From: CAYLYP01 sp964387795
GTDB lineage: Bacteria; Bacteroidota; Bacteroidia; Bacteroidales; UBA7960
Direction of reading: 5' to 3'
Length of the DNA: 28,532 nt
Assembly: GCA_964387795.1 (NCBI GenBank)
Contig: CAYLYP010000038.1
Span: forward strand, 1-28,532
Part shown: one piece after another, positions 21,906 through 28,532 of the stretch
How positions within the stretch are numbered: position 1 is the stretch's first letter
Layout of the letters: the number at the start of each line of letters is the position of its first letter
Program-made: the position numbers and the translations under genes
The notes under the pieces: model-generated
Database searches by the model: none
What the model was told of the DNA's origin: nothing
Seen by the model: the letters and a program-made list of their open reading frames with translations, nothing else

Positions 21906-24671
21906 TTAATAATCCCAGAAATTGTTCCGTTTGGTAAGTTTTAAATCCTGCAATACAGTTGCCTTCACTTTCAAAGTCATCATATAACTCTTCCTTGCCC
22001 CAAAAGGCACCCAGCTAAATGACAAATCCCAACAGTGCAAATCCCTGTATATATCAAGGCTGGTATAGGTCAAATCCTTGGCATCAAAATCATATCCACT
22101 GTTAAATCCTATCTTCCATTTTGGGGTAATATTGATATCCCCACTGAAATTTAGTGTTTGGGTAATTGTCCGGGTATTTACATCGGTCTGGGCATTTCTT
22201 ACATTTGAAAGCCTGAAGGTATATGAAAATCTCAGGTTCCAGGGTATCGAGAAATCCACAAATCCCTGCGGATTGTCTAGTATGGTTTGCAATTCATCTT
22301 GCGTCCCCCTGATGTTTGGATCATCCAGTATATCCCTGTTTTCAGCTACACTTTTCTTGCCTTTTGGTTTCAATTGGTACGAAAAGCTTACCCCATAACT
22401 ATTGCTCTTGAACCTGAGAAGCTTTTTTGAACCCTCCCAGATAAATTTATTTATGGTAACCCCCATTGAGTCCACCTGGTATGGGGACCATGCCCCGGCA
22501 AAAGTGACATCTACCTTATCAAATAGCCTTGTCCTCCCACTTATTGATAAATCGCTTAGGTTTAACGAGTCTTTTGCAAAATCATAAGAGGAGTTCACCG
22601 TAAAACTTTCTATAAGCTTTATCTTTTTCTCACCGCTAATGGTATCTTTGCTCGACTTGATTTTCATCTCAAGATTATTGTTTATGGACAGGTTTAAAGC
22701 TCCTGAACGCCCATCTGTAGGCCCTCCATATTTTGTTCCGCTAAAATGTGAATATCTTACCTCTTTATTTGATGCTGCATTATAATATGAATCATAGTAA
22801 CCATAAAGCTTTTTCCCAAAATCAGGATTAAATGAAAAGCTTAGCGATGGCCTTACCACATGCCTGATAGCTTTTACCGGCCCATTTTTAAGGTTTAACT
22901 GGCCATATACCGTCGTATTGATCCCTGTTGATATATTCCCATAATGGGCAGCCTTAAAACCTATTACGGTATCTGTAATTACCTGCCCTAACAGCGCCCC
23001 GGTACTACTTACCCCTGTCTGCTCCCATCTTTGGTTATAGGTCTTTAAATACCATCTTTCGTAAATGTTAATGGAGGTCGATAATGAAAAAAACTTGAAA
23101 ATCTTTTGGGTCTGATTGATCGTGAAATCATGCTTCATCCCGTTATTCATGTCTTTGAGCGTTTGCTTCCTTAGCAACAAACTGTCAATGGTATTAACAT
23201 CGTTCGACAAGTTTGAATTATAGCCCAAACTTATATTCTCGAACCACTTTAAATCCCCTTTTCTGATTTTTTTCCTGAAAGGGTATAATTTGGTCATACT
23301 TATTGAAACTTCAGGCAAACTAACACTCATGGCGTGGGTTGAGTTGTTTTGGCTATGCCTGGCACTGGCTGTAAGGTTAAACCTCCCGTTAAACAAGGTT
23401 GTAGCATACGAAATCGATGAGTTCATCGTATTGTTCAGGTAATCATTTGTCGAAACATTGTTATACCTGTTAAACTTACTAGTACCTGCATTCACACTGG
23501 CCGAAAAACTACTGTTGGGCCTGGCCTTGGGATCCTGGGTATGCGTCCATCTAACCCTGAAATCACTACTCTTTGAATAATCCGGGAAACCTTTTTCCCC
23601 TTCTATATTCTCAGCATAGTCAAATGCCAGGCTCCCGCTATATTTATATCTTCTCTTGTATTGGCTTGAAGTCCTGATTGCCCAACTGCCCCTTGAATAA
23701 ATATCGCCCCTGATCGCCAGATCGACATGCTCATTGATCCCCCAATAAAAGCCACCATTCTCAAGAAAAAAGCCCCTGCTGGCCGATTCTCCATAAGAAG
23801 GCATTAAAATCCCGTTTGCCTGCCCTTTTTTATTTGGGAAAAAACCAAATGGCAATATCAATGGCGTACTTATGTCCTCTATCACAAGCCATGCTGCCGA
23901 GGTTATTATCTTATCTTTGGGAAGAACTTTAGCTTTTTTAAACCTGATCTCGAAATGCGGGTGTTCAAGGCTGCATGTTGTATATTTCCCATCAAGGATA
24001 TGGATACTGTTATCCTCCATCTTTTTTACAACTTCCCCATGAAGGAAACCTTCTGCTTCCTGGGTAATAACCTGTAGGATACGCCCTTTTTTGGTATCAA
24101 AATTATAGGTCATCTCCTTACTTGAAAAATTCTGCTCCAATTCCTTAAACATTGGGTTCCCTATTATCTTGCCCAAAGAATCGGGCATACCCTTGGCATA
24201 CAGCACATTTGTCTTAAAATCAATATCCACATAGGCTGCTTCAAGATAAATATCTTTATAGCTTATCTTCACATCCCCATACATATACACTTTCTGCTCG
24301 CGCATATTTAGCAGTATTGAGTCACTGGCTGAATAAACAACCTTTGCATCAAGCATAAAGGATGATCCGCTTTTTCGCTCAACGCTATCTCTTCTGGCAA
24401 CTATTGGCTCAATATTTGCTGATTGCCTTCTGCCTGGCTTTATACTATCTGGTAATAGAAACTGTTCTGTATCTGGGGTAATACTATCGCCTGGAGCAAG
24501 ATGAATTTTTAAACTATCCGGCACTGTATTGCCTGGTTCACCCCCAATAACGTTCTGTGCCTCTAAGCTTTTGGCGAAGCTTATTAGCATTAAGGTCAAA
24601 ACAAAAAATTGGCAAATGTTATTGGTGCGCAAAGGTTTTAGTATTATTTTTGTGTAAAAATGATGCAACAA
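21906..24671 (-). CDS. lptD: LPS-assembly outer-membrane protein LptD (Bacteroidota type)
   Basis: Outer-membrane protein of 921 residues that inserts lipopolysaccharide into the outer leaflet. An N-terminal signal segment lies at about 20-39 (CQFFVLTLMLISFAKSLEAQ). A periplasmic OstA-like domain (about 105-260) with VYMYGDVKISYKDIYLEA repeats is followed by a long beta-rich barrel region to the C-terminus, which ends in NFWDY. The start codon is TTG at 24669-24671 and the second codon is also TTG; there is no in-frame ATG before the signal core except one too far inside it. The promoter found at 24696-24726 supports this start. Its distance from E. coli LptD is normal for the phylum. Confidence 0.87.
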   Translation of the reverse strand: MLHHFYTKIILKPLRTNNICQFFVLTLMLISFAKSLEAQNVIGGEPGNTVPDSLKIHLAPGDSITPDTEQFLLPDSIKPGRRQSANIEPIVARRDSVERKSGSSFMLDAKVVYSASDSILLNMREQKVYMYGDVKISYKDIYLEAAYVDIDFKTNVLYAKGMPDSLGKIIGNPMFKELEQNFSSKEMTYNFDTKKGRILQVITQEAEGFLHGEVVKKMEDNSIHILDGKYTTCSLEHPHFEIRFKKAKVLPKDKIITSAAWLVIEDISTPLILPFGFFPNKKGQANGILMPSYGESASRGFFLENGGFYWGINEHVDLAIRGDIYSRGSWAIRTSSQYKRRYKYSGSLAFDYAENIEGEKGFPDYSKSSDFRVRWTHTQDPKARPNSSFSASVNAGTSKFNRYNNVSTNDYLNNTMNSSISYATTLFNGRFNLTASARHSQNNSTHAMSVSLPEVSISMTKLYPFRKKIRKGDLKWFENISLGYNSNLSNDVNTIDSLLLRKQTLKDMNNGMKHDFTINQTQKIFKFFSLSTSINIYERWYLKTYNQRWEQTGVSSTGALLGQVITDTVIGFKAAHYGNISTGINTTVYGQLNLKNGPVKAIRHVVRPSLSFSFNPDFGKKLYGYYDSYYNAASNKEVRYSHFSGTKYGGPTDGRSGALNLSINNNLEMKIKSSKDTISGEKKIKLIESFTVNSSYDFAKDSLNLSDLSISGRTRLFDKVDVTFAGAWSPYQVDSMGVTINKFIWEGSKKLLRFKSNSYGVSFSYQLKPKGKKSVAENRDILDDPNIRGTQDELQTILDNPQGFVDFSIPWNLRFSYTFRLSNVRNAQTDVNTRTITQTLNFSGDINITPKWKIGFNSGYDFDAKDLTYTSLDIYRDLHCWDLSFSWVPFGARKSYMMTLKVKATVLQDLKLTKRNNFWDY
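24622..24652 (+). promoter_or_regulatory. Promoter of the amidase gene, inside lptD
   Basis: TTG at 24622-24624, a 20-base spacer and TATTTTTG at 24645-24652 match the Bacteroidota promoter well. Transcription would start near 24658, within the 5' end of lptD on the other strand, with a leader of about 60 bases to the GTG at 24721. Confidence 0.52.
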
Positions 24672-24695
24672 AGATTCTACCAGATATTATTGTCG

Positions 24696-24726
24696 CAAAA
24701 TTAATTTTAAATCCTGTTAAGTGAAA
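24696..24726 (-). promoter_or_regulatory. Promoter of lptD
   Basis: On the minus strand TTTC (24723-24726), a 19-base spacer and TAATTTTG (24696-24703) form a near-perfect Bacteroidota promoter. Transcription would start near 24690, about 20 bases before the TTG. The -33 element overlaps the first codons of the amidase gene. Confidence 0.6.
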
Positions 24727-25941
24727 CGAAATTTTATAATTTTTGGTATATGGGCTTGCATACTTCTTTTCGGAAGTTTTTTTGCTCCTGCTCAAACTCC
24801 TGCCAATACCAACAAAAATCATGCCTTTACCCTGGTCATTGACCCGGGACATGGAGGACATGACCCCGGCGCTTTAGGAAAAAAAGTTAAAGAAAAAGAC
24901 ATTGCACTTGCCATTGCTATTAAACTTGGCGAATATATTGAAAAAAACTATCCCGACGTCAGGATTATTTACACCCGTAAAACAGATATATTTATTGAAC
25001 TGTATAAAAGAGCACAGATTGCCAACGAAAATAAGGCCGACCTCTTTATCTCTATACATTGCAATGCCAGCCCTTCTGCTATTGCTTATGGAACCGAAAC
25101 CTTTGTTATGGGATTGCACAAATCGCAGGCTAACCTTGACGTGGCCAAAAAAGAAAATGCCGCAATCCTCCTCGAAGAAAACTATACTGACAAATACGAT
25201 GGCTTTGACCCCAATAGCCCCGAAGCAAACATTATCTTTAGCCTCTATCAGAATGCATTTCTGGACCAAAGCCTCAGCCTTGCTTCCCAGGTTCAGTATC
25301 AATTCAGGGAAAGGGCCAAAAGAACCGACAGGGGGGTGAAGCAAGCAGGTTTCCTGGTACTCTATCGTATTACAATGCCCGGGATACTCGTTGAAGCAGG
25401 CTTCCTTAGCAACCCTGCCGAGGAAGATTATCTTTCAGGCGAATCCGGACAAGATTATATTGCATCTGCACTCTTTAGAGCTTTCAGGGATTACAAGGAA
25501 CAACATGATGAAATCACTAATGGGAAAGGCCACTCCGCCCAAACAAACGATATTGCAAATGAACAGGCTTCCCAAAAGCCTCCCGTCATTGAAAACAACA
25601 AACCTTCAAACCCTGATAAAGAAAAAACACAATCACCTGAAAAAAAACCTGAAACTGTCAGGGATGATGAAATTGTTTTTAAGGTCCAATTTGCTACAAC
25701 TTCTATGAAAAAAGAACTCAATGCCCCTGAATTTGAAGGACTTGAAGAAGTTAGCTATTACCAACAGGATGGACTTTACAAATATACCGTCGGCTGTGTT
25801 AAAAGCCTTGAAGATGCTACACTCATTCAGGGAGAAGTTCATAAAAAAGGTTTTAAGGATGCTTTTGTTGTTGCATTCATTGGCGATAAGCGCATCTCCC
25901 CTTCCGAGGCTATTAATATCCTTAAAACCAGAAAACCCTGA
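24721..25941 (+). CDS. N-acetylmuramoyl-L-alanine amidase with SPOR-like C-terminus
   Basis: Cuts the bond between MurNAc and the stem peptide to split septal peptidoglycan. Of 406 residues, a signal peptide lies at about 1-25 and the Amidase_3 domain at about 36-260. The zinc site is His44 (DPGHGGHDPG, 41-50), probably Glu58 or nearby, and His113 (SIHCNAS, 111-117), with the catalytic glutamate Glu225 in GILVEAGFLSN. A linker rich in Pro, Lys, Asn and Glu (about 265-315) leads to a SPOR-like domain (about 318-390) that would bind denuded glycan at the septum. The start is GTG. The gene is divergent from lptD, and the MCE gene follows. Confidence 0.92.
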   Translation: MKRNFIIFGIWACILLFGSFFAPAQTPANTNKNHAFTLVIDPGHGGHDPGALGKKVKEKDIALAIAIKLGEYIEKNYPDVRIIYTRKTDIFIELYKRAQIANENKADLFISIHCNASPSAIAYGTETFVMGLHKSQANLDVAKKENAAILLEENYTDKYDGFDPNSPEANIIFSLYQNAFLDQSLSLASQVQYQFRERAKRTDRGVKQAGFLVLYRITMPGILVEAGFLSNPAEEDYLSGESGQDYIASALFRAFRDYKEQHDEITNGKGHSAQTNDIANEQASQKPPVIENNKPSNPDKEKTQSPEKKPETVRDDEIVFKVQFATTSMKKELNAPEFEGLEEVSYYQQDGLYKYTVGCVKSLEDATLIQGEVHKKGFKDAFVVAFIGDKRISPSEAINILKTRKP

Positions 25942-25949
25942 CAAAAACA

Positions 25950-25980
25950 TTTGCCCTTAAATTGATTTCTTTTACCTTTA
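25950..25980 (+). promoter_or_regulatory. Promoter of the MCE-family gene
   Basis: TTTG at 25950-25953, a 19-base spacer and TACCTTTA at 25973-25980 give one mismatch to the TTTG-TAnnTTTG consensus. The predicted start is near 25987, about 10 bases before the GTG at 25997, so the leader would be very short. Confidence 0.5.
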
Positions 25981-25996
25981 ACAAAAAATACTGACT

Positions 25997-26950
25997 GTGA
26001 AAATTAAACGAGAAGCAAAAATAGGCATCCTTGCCATCATTACCCTGGCATTATTCTATTGGGGATTTAACTTCCTCAAAGGAAAAGATATCTTTTCAAA
26101 ACAAATTACTTTTTATGCTTTATACCCCCAGGTTAGCAATCTTATTGAAACAAACCCCGTTTCTATTAATGGCGTTAAAATCGGCCTTGTTGACAAGATT
26201 TTTTTCCATCCCGATGGCTCTGGGAAAATCATTGTTAAATGTATCATCGGAAAAGATATTAAAATCCCAAAAAACTCTATCGCACAGCTTTATTCAAGCG
26301 ACCTTCTGGGAACACGGGCCATTGAGCTGCTCCTTGGCGACAGTAAAGAATTTATCCAAAGTGGAGATACCCTCATTTCCCAAACCCAGGCCTCTCTGGG
26401 CGAGGAAGTAAGCAAAGAGATTTTACCTATCAAACTGAAAGCCGAAGAACTCCTTTCTTCAATTGATTCTGTCCTTATCGTGGTTCAGACAATTTTCAAT
26501 GAACAAACCAGAAACAATATCTATCAAAGTATCGAGAGCTTAAAAATGACGGTTGCAACTATTGAAAAAACAACCCGTACTATCGATACAACATTTACCC
26601 AACAAGCCACTCGCCTTGCACATATTGTTGCCAACGCTGAGTCGATTAGCACCAACCTGAAAAATAACAATGAAAACATTACCAATATCCTCTCTAACTT
26701 ATCTTCGATAACTGATGATATTACAAAAGCAAATCTGGTTCAAACAATTGAAAACGCAAATAATGCCGTTGCCCGTCTTGATACAGTAATTGCTAAAATA
26801 AACTCCGGTGAAGGTTCACTTGGGCTTTTGCTTAACGACAAGGAGCTGTACCAAAATCTTGATAAATCTGCACTGGAACTCAATAAATTACTTGAAGATA
26901 TCCGAAACAACCCTGAAAAATATCTGAGTATTAAGCTGTTTGGAAAATAA
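25997..26950 (+). CDS. MlaD/MCE-family lipid-transport protein
   Basis: Protein of 317 residues: a single N-terminal membrane anchor (about 9-27), an MCE domain (about 36-115) with INGVKIGLVDKI, then a long helical tail (about 140-300) likely to form a coiled coil. MCE proteins form hexameric rings that move phospholipids between the inner and outer membranes. No permease (MlaE) or ATPase (MlaF) genes are in the window, so those partners lie elsewhere. The start codon is GTG. It follows the amidase gene by 55 bases and precedes the PBP4-type gene by 10 bases. Confidence 0.88.
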   Translation: MKIKREAKIGILAIITLALFYWGFNFLKGKDIFSKQITFYALYPQVSNLIETNPVSINGVKIGLVDKIFFHPDGSGKIIVKCIIGKDIKIPKNSIAQLYSSDLLGTRAIELLLGDSKEFIQSGDTLISQTQASLGEEVSKEILPIKLKAEELLSSIDSVLIVVQTIFNEQTRNNIYQSIESLKMTVATIEKTTRTIDTTFTQQATRLAHIVANAESISTNLKNNNENITNILSNLSSITDDITKANLVQTIENANNAVARLDTVIAKINSGEGSLGLLLNDKELYQNLDKSALELNKLLEDIRNNPEKYLSIKLFGK

Positions 26951-26960
26951 TCAGTAAAAA

Positions 26961-28451
26961 ATGCAATTCCCTGCTGCAGCCATCTTTTTACTTGTCTTTT
27001 GCCTTTCAATATTCCCCCTTCAGGAAAAAAGACAATCGCAGGACACTCAATCCATAGAGAATAAATTCAACGAACTCAGGCAGCATCCTTCACTGAAAGA
27101 TGCAAGCCTGGGTTTTATTGTTCTTGATCCCATATCCGGCCAGGTACTCTTTGAACACCAACCCGACCAGATGTTAATCCCTGCCTCTGTCCTTAAGCTT
27201 GTTACCACTTCATCAGCAGTTTATCTGCTTGACACCTCCTTCAGGTTTAATACATGGCTTAAAATCTCAGGCACCATTGATAAAAACGGAACCCTTAATG
27301 GTGATATCATCATTGAAGGAGGAGGCGATCCAAGCCTTGCTTCCCCCTTTATTGAGAATATCCCCGGTCTTGACAGCCTCTTTGGCCTTTGGCTGGGTGC
27401 CATAAAAAATCAGGGCATTAAATCTGTCAATGGCCAAATCATTGCCGACCCCCGTATTTTTGACAATCAAATTGTGCCCCCTCACTGGGGCGATGACGAT
27501 ACAGGCAATTATTACGGTGCCGGTGCCTCCGGACTTAGCTTCCACGAAAACTTCTACACCCTGTTCTTTAAAGCTTCCCTGAAAAAAGGAAGCCCCGCAT
27601 CAATAATTCATACCTATCCACCTCTTGAATCTGTGACTTTTGATAACCAGGTCACTACAGGCCCCAAAAACTCTGGTGACAATGTGATTATCTATGGCAA
27701 ACCCTATGAAAACAATAGATTGCTTACCGGGACCATACCCGCCGGAACAGATTCCTTTGCTGTGAAAGGAAGTATCCCCGACCCTGCTGCTTTAATGGCC
27801 GGGCTTTTTCATACTTTCCTTAACAATCAGGGCATTTCAATAAGCAAAATGCCCTTGGTGATCCGGGATGCAGATCAAAAAAATCCAATACCCACCGACT
27901 TTAAAGTCATCTTTCAGATTCAATCGCCACCCCTTCAATGCATCCTCGACAGGACAAATAAAAACAGTGTCAATACTTATGCCGAGAACCTTTTGAAAAT
28001 GATGGGATATAAATACCTTAATTCAGGGAGCTTTACCTCAGGGATTCAAATCATAAGGGCTTTTTGGCAACAAAGAGGAATAGATGTTTCAGGCCTTGAG
28101 ATGTATGATGGCAGTGGCCTCTCCCGCCTCAACAGAGTTTCACCACGCTTCTTGTCCCAATTGCTTTTATGGGTTTATAAAGATCCGATAATTTTTCCCT
28201 ATTTTCAATCTACACTTTCGGTATCAGGCGAAGCAGGCACACTGGAGAAACGATTTTCAGATAAGGCCAAAGGCCTGGTCCATGCCAAATCAGGATATAT
28301 GAAAGGGGTCAGGGCTTTTGCCGGCTATGTAAAAACCCAAAATGGACAGGATCTCATTTTTGTACTAATGGCCAATAATTCAAATGGTATCCCTGCCCAG
28401 GCCCGTGAGCTTATGATTTCGCTTATCGAGTCCATCACTTTGATTGAATAG
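26961..28451 (+). CDS. dacB: D-alanyl-D-alanine carboxypeptidase/endopeptidase (PBP4 type)
   Basis: Peptidase family S13 enzyme of 496 residues that trims or opens peptidoglycan cross-links in the periplasm. An N-terminal hydrophobic export signal (about 4-20) precedes the catalytic module. The three penicillin-binding motifs are present: Ser76-x-x-Lys79 in PASVLKL, Ser336-x-Asn338 in NSVNTY, and the KSG box at 443-445 in HAKSGYMKG. YDGSGLSRLNRVSP (382-395) is also typical of the family. The long insertion between the first two motifs is a feature of PBP4-type enzymes. It is 10 bases after the MCE gene, so co-transcription is likely. No clear terminator follows before the window ends at 28532. 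Confidence 0.93.
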   Translation: MQFPAAAIFLLVFCLSIFPLQEKRQSQDTQSIENKFNELRQHPSLKDASLGFIVLDPISGQVLFEHQPDQMLIPASVLKLVTTSSAVYLLDTSFRFNTWLKISGTIDKNGTLNGDIIIEGGGDPSLASPFIENIPGLDSLFGLWLGAIKNQGIKSVNGQIIADPRIFDNQIVPPHWGDDDTGNYYGAGASGLSFHENFYTLFFKASLKKGSPASIIHTYPPLESVTFDNQVTTGPKNSGDNVIIYGKPYENNRLLTGTIPAGTDSFAVKGSIPDPAALMAGLFHTFLNNQGISISKMPLVIRDADQKNPIPTDFKVIFQIQSPPLQCILDRTNKNSVNTYAENLLKMMGYKYLNSGSFTSGIQIIRAFWQQRGIDVSGLEMYDGSGLSRLNRVSPRFLSQLLLWVYKDPIIFPYFQSTLSVSGEAGTLEKRFSDKAKGLVHAKSGYMKGVRAFAGYVKTQNGQDLIFVLMANNSNGIPAQARELMISLIESITLIE

Positions 28452-28532
28452 GCCAAGCCTTCCATCCATTGCCCAAATTCACCTGACAAAGGGCTCCTCC
28501 ATTTTCCTCCCTTCTCATTTTATCTTATATCC

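Noticed and set aside
24874..25344. 156-residue open frame opposite the amidase gene
   Set aside because: Antisense to the catalytic domain, rich in Phe, Val and Gly from reverse reading; no motif.
1..28532. CRISPR array, tRNA or rRNA gene, insertion sequence or defence island
   Set aside because: No evenly spaced repeats, cloverleaf-like tRNA sequence, transposase or nuclease/methylase cluster was seen; genes are housekeeping or envelope functions.

Overview
This 28.5 kb window looks like ordinary chromosomal core sequence from a member of the Bacteroidota, most likely an uncultured Bacteroidales-type organism. The evidence is fourfold: AT-rich DNA with coding on both strands; Bacteroidota-type promoters (about TTTG, 18-21 bases, then TAnnTTTG) and no strong Shine-Dalgarno sites; several TTG and GTG starts; and families or gene orders typical of the phylum, such as DUF3822-rsmD-coaD, rsfS-ftsH-LUD-DUF2007-cdsA-psd and a Bacteroidota-style LptD. 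I see no mobile element, CRISPR array, rRNA, tRNA or prophage.

Layout. Positions 1-5400 hold a minus-strand sugar-nucleotide block: UDP-glucose dehydrogenase (ugd), UDP-glucuronate decarboxylase, a dTDP-4-dehydrorhamnose reductase and a phosphoglucomutase/phosphomannomutase, closed by an 18-bp perfect hairpin terminator. It supplies activated sugars for surface polysaccharide. Positions 5400-9250 hold accessory genes: an EamA-type transporter, a START-like protein and an unusual class V PLP enzyme, followed by a 480-base AT-rich gap. Positions 9244-16890 hold a YjjG-like nucleotidase converging on a minus-strand run read as rsfS, ftsH, LUD, DUF2007, cdsA and psd, so ribosome silencing and membrane protease genes lead into phospholipid synthesis. 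birA diverges from rsfS and converges on a pyrE-SRPBCC pair.

Positions 16897-21658 hold a Nudix gene divergent from pyrE, converging on a minus-strand operon read as a membrane-anchored unknown protein, DUF3822, rsmD, coaD and a TlpA-like thiol-disulfide protein. Positions 21906-28451 hold an envelope block: lptD (LPS assembly) on the minus strand and, facing away, an Amidase_3-SPOR cell-wall amidase, an MCE/MlaD lipid-transport protein and a PBP4-type D,D-carboxypeptidase.

No clear new defence or mobile system is visible. The best leads are the uncharacterised membrane protein/DUF3822 pair upstream of rsmD, where a pseudopilin-like plus actin-fold pairing is a speculative but testable reading; the Cys-containing class V PLP enzyme; and three compact promoter arrangements (lptD/amidase, birA/rsfS, pyrE/Nudix) in which opposing genes share or overlap their control regions.
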